Shown here in pieces: positions 41,858-48,791 of a stretch of DNA of 51,993 nt. A program made the position numbers and the translations under genes. The notes under the pieces are model-generated. The model made no database searches, was not told the origin of the DNA, and saw nothing but the letters and a program-made list of their open reading frames with translations. Each line of letters starts with the position of its first letter. Positions within the stretch are counted from its first letter, which is position 1. Source of the DNA: a virus; the IMG/VR virus record IMGVR_UViG_3300032177_000015, positions 1 to 51,993 of that record. The stretch is one strand, 5' to 3'.

Positions 41858-41993
41858 AAAAATGAGATCAACTAAATATGGGTCTATGAAAAAATCTTAT
41901 TGGGAAACTTGTTCCATATGCAGAGTATCTAAATACTACCCCTATATTATAAATGGTATCTGTGAGGAGTGCTCAAAAATATGGGGTCAATAG
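41850..41993 (+). CDS. 47-aa zinc-ribbon-like protein
   Basis: The open frame starts in the 3' end of the 45-aa gene and stops just before the YopX-like gene. CSICRVSKYYPYIINGICEECS has two CxxC pairs spaced as in a zinc ribbon, and the N-terminus is basic. Small and unverified, but the Cys pattern suggests a real protein. Confidence 0.45.
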   Translation: MIKKMRSTKYGSMKKSYWETCSICRVSKYYPYIINGICEECSKIWGQ

Positions 41994-42008
41994 ATTATGA
42001 GGGAAGAT

Positions 42009-42377
42009 ATGAGAGAAATAAAGTTTAGAGCGTGGAATAAAATAGAAAAATGTTTTTTTATGTGGAATATTTCCTTTGCATTTGGTGGCACTGGTAAAGT
42101 GTGGGTCGACGTCGAACAATACACCAGCTTAAAAGATAAAAACGGGAAAGAGATTTATGAAGGGGATATTTTAAATATTAAAACAACGTTTGAAAATAAC
42201 ATGGCAGATAAGCGTTTTCAAAACAAAACTATTTGTACTGTATCATTTAAAAATGGGTGTTTTATAAAAGCCGAAACCGATGAAGCGCTATATGACGTTA
42301 TTTACAGTATAGTCTTAAAAAATATAGATTATGAAATCATCGGAAATATACACGAAAATCCGGAGTTTAAGAAATGA
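42009..42377 (+). CDS. YopX-family protein
   Basis: The second ATG (42009) gives the family start MREIKFRAWNK and has GAGGGAAG upstream; an ATG at 41997 would add four residues. The diagnostic wording 'Q-Y-T-S-L-K-D-K-N-G-K-E-I-Y-E-G-D-I-L' occupies the middle, and 'Y-E-I-I-G-N-I-H-E-N-P-E' the end. YopX proteins occur widely in phages and prophages; function unknown. G/C content is above that of its neighbours. Overlaps the next gene by 4 nt. Confidence 0.8.
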   Translation: MREIKFRAWNKIEKCFFMWNISFAFGGTGKVWVDVEQYTSLKDKNGKEIYEGDILNIKTTFENNMADKRFQNKTICTVSFKNGCFIKAETDEALYDVIYSIVLKNIDYEIIGNIHENPEFKK

Positions 42378-42745
42378 TAACGGAAAAAGAATTAAAAGAC
42401 AGATGTACGCCAGAGTTTATAAAATGGATGTGTGAACTTGCGGAAGGGTTTGAAGTAACCGATCATCCTATACCAATGGTACAATATAGTATTATTTTAA
42501 AATATATTGATAAATTTAAAGATAGTATGAATTTCCCTCTCCTCATTCATCGGGCAGCCGAGGGCTGGAATAATTTAAAAACTAATAAATTTGTACATCT
42601 CTATTCAAAGGGGGTTAGCCTCTTAACAAGGAAAGAAGATTGTTGTTTAACAACATTTGATTATTTGGAATATCAACCAGAAAATCTAACTCAACTCGAA
42701 TGTGCCTTGTTGAATTGTTTATTAGAGATATTTGAGGAGGAATGA
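42374..42745 (+). CDS. Accessory protein, paralogue of 40646-41032
   Basis: MITEKELKDRCTPEFIKWM with the later 'L-L-I-H-R-A-A-E-G-W-N' and 'L-E-C-A-L-L-N-C-L-L-E-I-F-E' define the same family as 40646-41032. It is coupled by ATGA overlap to the YopX-like gene and by another overlap to the DUF551-like gene, forming a three-gene cassette typical of phage accessory regions. Confidence 0.65.
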   Translation: MITEKELKDRCTPEFIKWMCELAEGFEVTDHPIPMVQYSIILKYIDKFKDSMNFPLLIHRAAEGWNNLKTNKFVHLYSKGVSLLTRKEDCCLTTFDYLEYQPENLTQLECALLNCLLEIFEEE

Positions 42746-42936
42746 TGAGTAAATGGTATAATTATCCGGATAAAATTCCAGAACCAAAAAAAACATTGAA
42801 GGTAATTCATTCTAATGGATACGAAGGGTATGCATATTTATGCGGATGCTGTAAAAAAGAATGGAGATGTGTTGTTTCTGGTGGAGGTTTGGCCATAGAT
42901 GTTATAAAATGGAGATATGACGAGGAGGAAGTATGA
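42745..42936 (+). CDS. DUF551-like small protein
   Basis: The second of two adjacent ATGs has GAGGAGG at good spacing. The 63-residue product (MSKWYNYPDKIPEPKKTLKV...IDVIKWRYDEEE) fits the small phage family with 'W-x-x-x-P-x-x-x-P' near the start and 'I-x-x-W' near the end. CGCCKKEWRC adds possible metal ligands. Function unknown. Confidence 0.5.
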   Translation: MSKWYNYPDKIPEPKKTLKVIHSNGYEGYAYLCGCCKKEWRCVVSGGGLAIDVIKWRYDEEEV

Positions 42937-43103
42937 ATCAGAAAAAATATGAAGAAGCTTTGACGGAGAATTATAGGCTGAGTAAAAAAGTATCTCAACT
43001 CGAATCAGAAAATAAAACTTTAAAACAAGATATTAGAGACAGGGAGGGGATAATTGTAAAACTATCCGACAAAATTGTTATACTCAAAAAGGTTAATAAA
43101 TGA
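42933..43103 (+). CDS. 56-aa coiled-coil protein
   Basis: Starts in ATGA-like overlap after GAGGAGGAAG. The product (MNQKKYEEALTENYRLSKKV...) has regular heptads through residues 8-50 and no Cys, so a small coiled coil. The following 100 nt contain no confident gene but an open stretch in another frame (about 43102-43220) that looks like decayed coding sequence. Confidence 0.5.
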   Translation: MNQKKYEEALTENYRLSKKVSQLESENKTLKQDIRDREGIIVKLSDKIVILKKVNK

Positions 43104-43204
43104 GCAAAGCAAGAGAGAACTAGATTATATTATTTCAATCAAAAAACTTAAATCAGAGAAAGTTAGCATATATAATATTAAAAAGATGAATAAAGGATGT
43201 ATAA

Positions 43205-43618
43205 ATGAGGAATGTAATGGTTAAAAAATTTATAATAAAACTTTTTATGTTAACTGATATAAATGATATGATCTTACAAGGAAAGAAAAAACAAAAGCAT
43301 CTAGATGAAAAATTTTGGAAAGAAAAATTACAAGATAATACTATTCATTTAAATAGAGAACACAGTCTAGAAATTCAAGAACTACAAGCACAAATATCAA
43401 TGTTAGAAGATTCAATAAAAGTATATAAAAGTAAAGCAAAAGAAGTAGAAAATAAAGAATATGAAAATAGAAAGTGCGCAAAAAAAAATTCATTTGTAGC
43501 AACTAAAATGAGTACTCAAATAGAAGATTTTGCTATGTCTATTATGTCAATAGTTGGTAAAATGAAAGGAATAAAAGAAGAAGCAGAAAAAAATAAATTA
43601 GAGATAACTCAAAGATAA
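43205..43618 (+). CDS. Unknown 137-aa coiled-coil protein
   Basis: AAAGGA precedes the ATG. A short hydrophobic N-terminus (KKFIIKLFMLTDI) is followed by a long Glu/Lys-rich helical stretch (about 30-85) and a second helix (QIEDFAMSIMSIVGKMK). It could be a phage scaffold, membrane-associated or DNA-binding protein; nothing decides. It is the last plus-strand gene before the transposon. Confidence 0.5.
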   Translation: MRNVMVKKFIIKLFMLTDINDMILQGKKKQKHLDEKFWKEKLQDNTIHLNREHSLEIQELQAQISMLEDSIKVYKSKAKEVENKEYENRKCAKKNSFVATKMSTQIEDFAMSIMSIVGKMKGIKEEAEKNKLEITQR

Positions 43619-43638
43619 TTTAAAAATGTGAACTTAAC

Positions 43639-43656
43639 ACAACTCTAAAGAGTTGT
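43639..43656 (-). repeat. Right-end hairpin of the IS200/IS605-type element
   Basis: ACAACTCT-AA-AGAGTTGT pairs over 8 bp, 38 nt after the tnpB stop on the minus strand. Read on the element's strand the centre is CTCTTTAGAG, shared with the hairpin at the other end. Confidence 0.65.
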
Positions 43657-43693
43657 ATCTTCCTACTCTGAGTGTCTAATAACTTGCTCATAT

Positions 43694-44842
43694 CTAACAG
43701 GCGTTAATTTCCTCTGTTCCGGAGGTATTTAATTTTAAAAGTGGGTAATCCACTTTAGTTAAACCAAAATTCTTAATATTTATAGCAGCATTAATATCTC
43801 TATCATGAGTTTCACCACAATCACAAGTCCATTGTCTATCTGATAATGTCAAATTATTATTTAACATTCCGCAAGAATGACATAATTTAGTTGATGGGTC
43901 AAAACGACCAATAGAGATTATGGTTTTACCATACCAATTAGCTTTGTAATTTAATTGTCTAACAAACTCAGACCAGCTAACATCACTTATTGCTTTAGCT
44001 AATTTGTGATTTTTAACCATATTAGATACTGCTAAATCCTCAATACAAATAGTTTGGTTTTCACTAATTATTTTTGAAGAAAGTTTGTGCAAGAAGTCCT
44101 TACGCTGATTAGTAATTTTTTGATGAGTTCTTGCTACTTTAATTCTACTTTTATTTTTATTATTACTTCCTTTTATTTTATGACTATATTTTCTTTGAGC
44201 TTTCTTTAACTTCTTTTCTGATTTCTTCAAGTGTTTAGGATTAGAAATCTTTTCTCCATTACTTGTTACTAAAAAATCCTTAATTCCCAAGTCAATACCA
44301 ATAGTAGTTTTCTCATTTACTGTCTTTGGTTCAATTATATTATCTGTTGTCTCAACAAGAATAGTAGCAAAATATTGGTCAGAAGGATTTTTAGAAATAG
44401 TTAATGTTTTTTCTTTTCCTTCGTATAATCTGTGTTGAATTATTTTAATTCCTTCTTTTAATTTAGGAATATATAATATTCCTTCTTCTATTTTATAATG
44501 TTGAGGAATTTGAAAACTTTTATGATTATCGTGTTTCTTTTTAAATTTAGGAAAACCCTTTTTATTACGGAAAAAATTCTTAAAAGCTATATCTAAATTT
44601 CTCATTTCCATTTGAAGAGATTGAGAATTTATTTCATTTAACCAAGGATATTCTTTTTTGAGTTCTGGTATTTTGTTGTTTAATTCAATCCATGATATAC
44701 TTTTCTTGGTATTAGTATAATGTTTAGTTTTAGCGTCAAGACCCCAATTATATAAGAAACGTGTAGAACCAAAGTGTTTAGCTAAAAACACTTTCTGTTC
44801 TTTGTTAGGGTAAATGCGATATTTATAACCTTTCTGTATCAT
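43694..44842 (-). CDS. tnpB: TnpB-type RNA-guided nuclease, intact
   Basis: The 382-residue protein has the full TnpB order with catalytic D184 (GIDLGIKDF), E268 (CIEDLAVSNM) and D347/D349 (THDRDINAAINI), and zinc ligands C321-x2-C324 and C340-x-C342. The C-terminus SGTEEINAC is a widespread ending in this family. A guide RNA would come from its 3' part and the right end, about 43620-43760 on the minus strand; CCTCCGGAACAGAGG there can form a scaffold hairpin. Its sequence differs strongly from the TnpB at 32685 (SADMS in place of GIDLG), so the two arrived independently. Confidence 0.92.
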   Translation of the reverse strand: MIQKGYKYRIYPNKEQKVFLAKHFGSTRFLYNWGLDAKTKHYTNTKKSISWIELNNKIPELKKEYPWLNEINSQSLQMEMRNLDIAFKNFFRNKKGFPKFKKKHDNHKSFQIPQHYKIEEGILYIPKLKEGIKIIQHRLYEGKEKTLTISKNPSDQYFATILVETTDNIIEPKTVNEKTTIGIDLGIKDFLVTSNGEKISNPKHLKKSEKKLKKAQRKYSHKIKGSNNKNKSRIKVARTHQKITNQRKDFLHKLSSKIISENQTICIEDLAVSNMVKNHKLAKAISDVSWSEFVRQLNYKANWYGKTIISIGRFDPSTKLCHSCGMLNNNLTLSDRQWTCDCGETHDRDINAAINIKNFGLTKVDYPLLKLNTSGTEEINAC

Positions 44843-44938
44843 ATTTATATATTAACCAATTATTTATAAAAGTAAACAAATTTTTCTTAAATTTTAACAT
44901 TTTTTTAAAAAAACTTAAATTACTTCGCCTTATATACA

Positions 44939-44955
44939 CACCTCTAAAGAGGGTG
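44939..44955 (-). repeat. Left-end hairpin of the IS200/IS605-type element
   Basis: CCTCT-AA-AGAGG (44941-44952) forms the core stem, with CA and TG pairing outside across one bulged G. It lies 97 nt upstream of the tnpB ATG. The CTCTTTAGAG core on the minus strand is identical to that of the right-end hairpin. Confidence 0.6.
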
Positions 44956-44991
44956 CATTTTTACGGCAGTTTTATAAATTGAATTTGTTAT

Positions 44992-45990
44992 TTAACACAT
45001 ATGAATAAAACTAATATCAGGAATTTGTAACCATTTCTCTTCTATTTTATCTTTAAGATCTGTTACATACACCCAAATAAATTTTCTTCTTTCTTTTTGT
45101 CTTTTAATATTTTGTTTATTGCTTCTAGCTTGGCTTCTAATAATTTTCGCACTAATTCCAGATTCTTGTTCTGCTATATAGCAATTTTGATAGGTTTTTA
45201 TAAAATCTCCTTGTAAACTATATTGAGAAATTGGATTAACACTCATTAAGTTTTTATTTTTTAAACTTATTTTCATTGCCTCACTTCTTTTTTGAATAGT
45301 AATTTTTGATTGTTTTATTCCTTTATGAGAATCAGAACATTTTTTCTTAGATTCTTCTGAATTTTTTTGCCCTTTTCTGGGGCTTGATTTTCCTAATTTT
45401 TTATCACTCATTATTTTCAATGTTTCATTTGAAAAAACACCAATTTTCCCTCTACTCCAATGACTGCCACCATTCTTATAATATTCAATAAGAGAATTTG
45501 ATGTATTTATTCCAATCATTAAAATAGAAATATTATCATCTTTAGTTAGTCCTTTATTCCAAGGAGTTGGCATAATTGCGCCACTAACTCCCTCGCCGCC
45601 ATCAGTCATATTTGTTAAAATACCTAATTTTTTATCTTTTCTTCCAATTAACTTTATAAAAAATCTTTCCAATAAATAAGAAGTTTCTTCTTCTAACTTC
45701 TCACAAATTTTATAAATAATTATTTCTTCTCCTTCTCTTTGAATTTGATTTATAGTATTTATTTTATGTCTGTTGTATTTTAGTTTTTCTTCTTTAATAG
45801 TTTCTTCTTCGATGATATCATAATATTTTTTAGCTTCTTTTAAATGAGAATCTAATCTCAAATCTTTTCCTTTTCCAATATAAAATGGAGCACAGGGAAA
45901 ATCTATACCTATTCCGTTTTCCATATAACTATAACTTCCGGGTTTTAAGGGGTTACAATAAACATATACATATACATAAAATTTATTCAT
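44992..45990 (-). CDS. GIY-YIG homing endonuclease with NUMOD repeats
   Basis: ATG at 45990 (MNKFYVYVYVYCNP) has GAGGT upstream and gives the usual family start; an ATG 21 nt earlier lacks one. The GIY-YIG core contains VYVYVY, FYIGKGKDLRLDSH (conserved Arg and His) and the catalytic Glu in TSYLLERFFIK, then LTNMTDGGEG. DNA-binding NUMOD3-type repeats (TPWNKGLTKDD; SPRKGQKNSEESKKKCSDSH) and a NUMOD1-like segment (SQYSLQGDFIKTYQNCYIAE) follow. The last about 22 residues (LKDKIEEKW-x2-IPD...FIHMC) copy the end of the neighbouring structural protein (LKEDIQTKW-x2-IPD...FVHMV), indicating insertion at that gene's 3' end. Such enzymes spread into phages lacking them. Confidence 0.85.
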   Translation of the reverse strand: MNKFYVYVYVYCNPLKPGSYSYMENGIGIDFPCAPFYIGKGKDLRLDSHLKEAKKYYDIIEEETIKEEKLKYNRHKINTINQIQREGEEIIIYKICEKLEEETSYLLERFFIKLIGRKDKKLGILTNMTDGGEGVSGAIMPTPWNKGLTKDDNISILMIGINTSNSLIEYYKNGGSHWSRGKIGVFSNETLKIMSDKKLGKSSPRKGQKNSEESKKKCSDSHKGIKQSKITIQKRSEAMKISLKNKNLMSVNPISQYSLQGDFIKTYQNCYIAEQESGISAKIIRSQARSNKQNIKRQKERRKFIWVYVTDLKDKIEEKWLQIPDISFIHMC

Positions 45991-46042
45991 CTTTCTACTT
46001 ACCTCTAACATTTTGAAATAATAAAAAACTGTAATTTTCTAT

Positions 46043-46054
46043 TATTTATTAATA
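46043..46054 (-). promoter_or_regulatory. Late-promoter-like motif before the homing endonuclease
   Basis: TATTAATAAATA on the minus strand, one mismatch from the consensus (the characteristic C is T). It lies in the 123-nt gap between the structural gene and the endonuclease. Weak evidence in A/T-rich DNA. Confidence 0.3.
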
Positions 46055-46134
46055 TAAATATTTTAAAAAATATTGGAAAATATATAAAAGTTAGAGATTT
46101 ATATATCTTATCAGGGTACAGCCTTATCCAAAAT

Positions 46135-46884
46135 TTATACCATGTGAACAAAAATATTATCAGGGATAGCATCCCATTTTGTTTGAATATCTTCTTTTAA
46201 TTTAGAGGCTCTTTCACTTAATTTCTCGATATTTATATTTATTTCCAATCCGGAATCTACTAATATAGAAGCACTATCTGATAAATGATCTAAAACTTCT
46301 GCCTGACAAAGTTTAATTACATCATCTCGTCTTTCAAATTTAACATCAGCAAAATCATTACTATATTTAGCCCAAGTAACATTCAATGCTCCAGTAATAG
46401 AGCTATATACAATTAGTTTTCTATTTTCTATATCTACTCTTGTTTTAATAGTTGTATACATATTTTGTTGAGATTTAAATCTATATCTTTCCATATCTCT
46501 TTGTTGCATTAACTGTGATGGATTATAACCTTTTACACCATAAGCACCAACACCTTTAATTGTTGCTGTATTTGATGTTGTATTCATAAATAAAATTAAA
46601 TCCCAAAATGATGTACCACTTCCCGGAAGTAATCCAATATCCACTACTCTTGCATCTAAAACACCGAAGGTGTAATCGTCTGGAAATGTTACAAATGTTT
46701 CTCCATTTATTGAAGCAGTATATTCCTCTTTAAGAGGAAATTTTGTAAAATATCGCTGTAAAACAGGGAATATACAAAGATCTTTTATTTCTTCGTCATC
46801 TAATAAAAGTGAATCGACCATCGGCGCAGCAATGACTTTTTTTATAAGATTTAAATAATTATCTTCTATTAAAATATCTGACAT
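46135..46884 (-). CDS. Virion structural protein, probably neck/connector
   Basis: The 249-residue protein has an N-terminal helical part (YLNLIKKVIAAPMVDSLL; LCIFPVLQRYFTKFP), a beta middle (ETFVTFPDDYTFGVLDARVV) and a C-terminal helix pair (DVIKLCQAEVLDHLSDSASI; LSERASKLKEDIQTKW). This pattern occurs in head-completion or neck proteins of large myoviruses. It is downstream of the terminase and has an exact late promoter 16 nt ahead of its ATG. Its C-terminal ~21 residues are duplicated at the end of the adjacent homing endonuclease. Exact role unproven. Confidence 0.5.
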   Translation of the reverse strand: MSDILIEDNYLNLIKKVIAAPMVDSLLLDDEEIKDLCIFPVLQRYFTKFPLKEEYTASINGETFVTFPDDYTFGVLDARVVDIGLLPGSGTSFWDLILFMNTTSNTATIKGVGAYGVKGYNPSQLMQQRDMERYRFKSQQNMYTTIKTRVDIENRKLIVYSSITGALNVTWAKYSNDFADVKFERRDDVIKLCQAEVLDHLSDSASILVDSGLEININIEKLSERASKLKEDIQTKWDAIPDNIFVHMV

Positions 46885-46899
46885 TTGATTTCCTCTTTA

Positions 46900-46911
46900 T
46901 ATTTATTAGTA
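46900..46911 (-). promoter_or_regulatory. Late promoter, exact TACTAATAAATA
   Basis: An exact minus-strand copy 16 nt before the ATG of the neck-like gene, with AAAGAGG as ribosome-binding site. Confidence 0.65.
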
Positions 46912-46929
46912 ATATAATATTATAAATTA

Positions 46930-47364
46930 TTATAAAAAAAGTACTAATATAAGAATTAAAAGTCCTCCTGTTATTGGAAAACCAATTTCTGATAGATCTC
47001 GATATACAATTCTCCATTCAGGTATATTTTGAGAAGTATCATTATCTATATTTAATATAAGTTCTACTTCAATAAAATTTATTTCCATATTATTTTTATT
47101 TATCCAGATAATACGAATATTAGTTTTATATTCTCCTTTTATATCTGTTTCCTTAATTTCTGAACAAACAATATTTACTCTTTTTTCTACTTGAGCTAAC
47201 ATAATTTCTTTATATTTATCAGCACCTTGTACAAGAGTTTCAAATTGTTCTGGAGTAAATCTACCAATAATTTTATCAGATTGTGTTATATAAATATTAT
47301 TATCTATTCCATAAAGTAAACTGCTAACACATATAAATAATATAACTAATATTAATTTTTTCAT
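46930..47364 (-). CDS. Secreted/membrane protein with signal peptide and C-terminal membrane segment
   Basis: MKKLILVILFICVSSLLYG is a Sec signal peptide. The periplasmic middle (about 20-125) is mixed alpha/beta with one Cys (VCSEIK), and the last 15-17 residues (PITGGLLILILVLFL) form a C-terminal anchor. It overlaps the upstream 78-aa membrane gene by 4 nt. A type I-like inner-membrane protein facing the periplasm, encoded among head genes, could take part in lysis or block further infection. No family recognised. Confidence 0.55.
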   Translation of the reverse strand: MKKLILVILFICVSSLLYGIDNNIYITQSDKIIGRFTPEQFETLVQGADKYKEIMLAQVEKRVNIVCSEIKETDIKGEYKTNIRIIWINKNNMEINFIEVELILNIDNDTSQNIPEWRIVYRDLSEIGFPITGGLLILILVLFL

Positions 47365-47597
47365 TTTTTTACCTTTGATAATATTTCTTTTGCTATATTA
47401 ATTGATTCAGAAAGAGTATTTAAATTATCTTCTTTTTTACAATCTATAATTTTAAATGTTGGAATTATTTGTAATTTTTTATTATTATTTTTAAGATATA
47501 ATACAAAAGCAACTATACCTACAAATATAATTATTATAAAAATAATAGTGAGTATTGTTATTAAGTATATTTTAACATTCATTAAAAATTTTACCAT
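47361..47597 (-). CDS. 78-aa membrane protein (single N-terminal segment)
   Basis: Residues 8-34 (KIYLITILTIIFIIIIFVGIVAF) form a strong membrane helix; the remaining 40 residues are charged and helical (DCKKEDNLNTLSESINIAKE). It overlaps the following secreted protein by 4 nt and starts 3 nt after the zincin stop. The pair resembles in layout, not sequence, inner-membrane lysis accessory pairs. Confidence 0.5.
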   Translation of the reverse strand: MVKFLMNVKIYLITILTIIFIIIIFVGIVAFVLYLKNNNKKLQIIPTFKIIDCKKEDNLNTLSESINIAKEILSKVKK

Positions 47598-47600
47598 TTT

Positions 47601-48302
47601 TTATTCATCCTCCTCAAGATACATATACATATATTTATACAGTAATTTTAATTGCCAATCCTTCATAGTAAATTCATCATGATAAACTCTTAATGTGAAA
47701 TTTTGATATTTTTCTAATTCTTTTGATTTTAATATTTCCCGAATTTTATCTTGTTGATAATTAAATAATTTAAAAAGTTCAATAATTTCCCAAGCTTTTG
47801 CCATAATTTCTTGTTTATCAGATAAATATTCTCGTCTATCTTTTGGAGATTTTTGAAATACTTCATTTCTTAATTTAGCATCTTTAACCTTTAAATGTTG
47901 ACCTCTATGAACTAATTCATGTTTTAAAACAAAAAGTAACCATTTTACAAAAAATGGGTATGCCTCTTTATTCTGCAAACTTCTTACAATATTTTCATTT
48001 ATAAAGATACCTATATCATTTGTTTTATTAGATATAGTTGCCCCACTATTTATACCAAATTTAATATTTGGCTCATAAGGATCATCATTTATATTTGATT
48101 GAGGTATAAATTGAATCTTACTTTTTCTAAAAATTATATTTAATTTAAATGATATATTTTTTAAAGAAACATTTTTGAATTTAAAGAATGATAAATCATT
48201 TAAATCTTTTTTAATTTGATCTAAATATAAATTAGGATTAATAATTGCTTCCGTAATTTTAAATGAATCATCTATACCAAAATATCTTACATATCTTTTC
48301 AT
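47601..48302 (-). CDS. Zincin-type metallopeptidase-like protein
   Basis: H128-E129-x2-H132 in LKHELVHRGQH is the zinc-binding HExxH motif of zincins. A downstream acidic segment REYLSDKQEIMAKA supplies the third ligand, most likely E165, as in peptidases with 'H-E-x-x-H ... E-I-x-A-x-A'. The N-terminal about 100 residues are of unknown fold. It is coded between terminase and neck-like genes, so it may mature the capsid or scaffold, or be carried in the virion. It does not resemble the T4 gp21 protease or serine prohead proteases. Activity is inferred from the motif. Confidence 0.65.
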   Translation of the reverse strand: MKRYVRYFGIDDSFKITEAIINPNLYLDQIKKDLNDLSFFKFKNVSLKNISFKLNIIFRKSKIQFIPQSNINDDPYEPNIKFGINSGATISNKTNDIGIFINENIVRSLQNKEAYPFFVKWLLFVLKHELVHRGQHLKVKDAKLRNEVFQKSPKDRREYLSDKQEIMAKAWEIIELFKLFNYQQDKIREILKSKELEKYQNFTLRVYHDEFTMKDWQLKLLYKYMYMYLEEDE

Positions 48303-48309
48303 TTTAAAT

Positions 48310-48681
48310 TTAAATTCCTAAGATACTAAGATTACAATTCATTGGAAGAATACTATTTGTAGACATATCTATACTTGTAATTAAATTAGCAAATACAGTA
48401 TCTACAGAATAAACAAATATACCATTTATGGGAATAACAATACCAGATGAATTATAAACAATTCTTAAATTTGCTGTAGCAAGAGTATTACTTGGATCTT
48501 CTACATTTGCAATAATTTTTGATATAGTACCTATTTTAGAAATAGAATTAGTAATCCAACCATCTGTAGATGTTAATTCATACATTTCTCTTTCCAACTT
48601 TCCTGTCAATGTTAAATCTTCTGATGAGTACTGGTCAGAAATTTCTTTATTGCCAACAACTTCAAAATTTAAAGTTACCAT
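48310..48681 (-). CDS. Unknown 123-aa beta-rich protein, likely structural
   Basis: No signal, membrane segment or Cys pair. Strand-rich text (LNFEVVGNKEISDQY; NLRIVYNSSGIVIPINGIFV; LPMNCNLSILGI) fits a small head or tail component. It has a tandem late-promoter-like motif upstream (48713-48734) and lies directly after the terminase gene. Confidence 0.5.
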   Translation of the reverse strand: MVTLNFEVVGNKEISDQYSSEDLTLTGKLEREMYELTSTDGWITNSISKIGTISKIIANVEDPSNTLATANLRIVYNSSGIVIPINGIFVYSVDTVFANLITSIDMSTNSILPMNCNLSILGI

Positions 48682-48712
48682 CTATATCACCTGTATAATT
48701 TTCTCTTTAACG

Positions 48713-48734
48713 AACTTATTAGTAATTATTAGTA
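48713..48734 (-). promoter_or_regulatory. Tandem late-promoter-like motifs
   Basis: Two overlapping minus-strand copies, TACTAATAATTA (48723-48734) and TACTAATAAGTT (48713-48724), lie 32-54 nt before the ATG at 48681. Neither is exact (one and two differences or more), but the doubled TACTAATAA is unlikely to be chance. Confidence 0.5.
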
Positions 48735-48745
48735 AATGAACTATT

Positions 48746-48764
48746 TATAAGTTAAAAACTTATA
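48746..48764 (-). terminator. Hairpin after the terminase gene
   Basis: TATAAGTT and AACTTATA pair over 8 bp around AAA, 28 nt past the terminase stop on the minus strand. The T-run is poor, so it may be an mRNA end-stabilising hairpin rather than a strong terminator. Confidence 0.4.
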
Positions 48765-48791
48765 GACTTCTTACAACATTTATTTAAAAAA

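Larger units (their letters stand above)
43639..44955 (-). mobile_element. TnpB-only IS200/IS605-family element
   Basis: The element consists of a tnpB gene flanked by short subterminal hairpins with the same CTCTTTAG core and no inverted terminal repeats, which is the layout of IS200/IS605 (IS1341-like) elements. There is no tnpA, so it needs a Y1 transposase supplied elsewhere. Exact ends are not visible; they should lie some tens of bases outside the hairpins. It lies between a coiled-coil gene and the homing endonuclease, in the switch between opposing gene blocks. Confidence 0.7.

Noticed and set aside
43104-43204. Coding stretch between the two coiled-coil genes
   Set aside because: One frame is open (about 43102-43220) but has no start codon or ribosome-binding site of its own and overlaps the next gene; at most it is a decayed remnant.
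46012-46134. Group I intron around the GIY-YIG gene
   Set aside because: The upstream structural gene has its own complete end and stop codon, and I could not identify the paired core elements of a group I intron. A free-standing homing gene with a duplicated tail explains the data better, although a covariance-model search (Infernal, Intron_gpI) would settle it.
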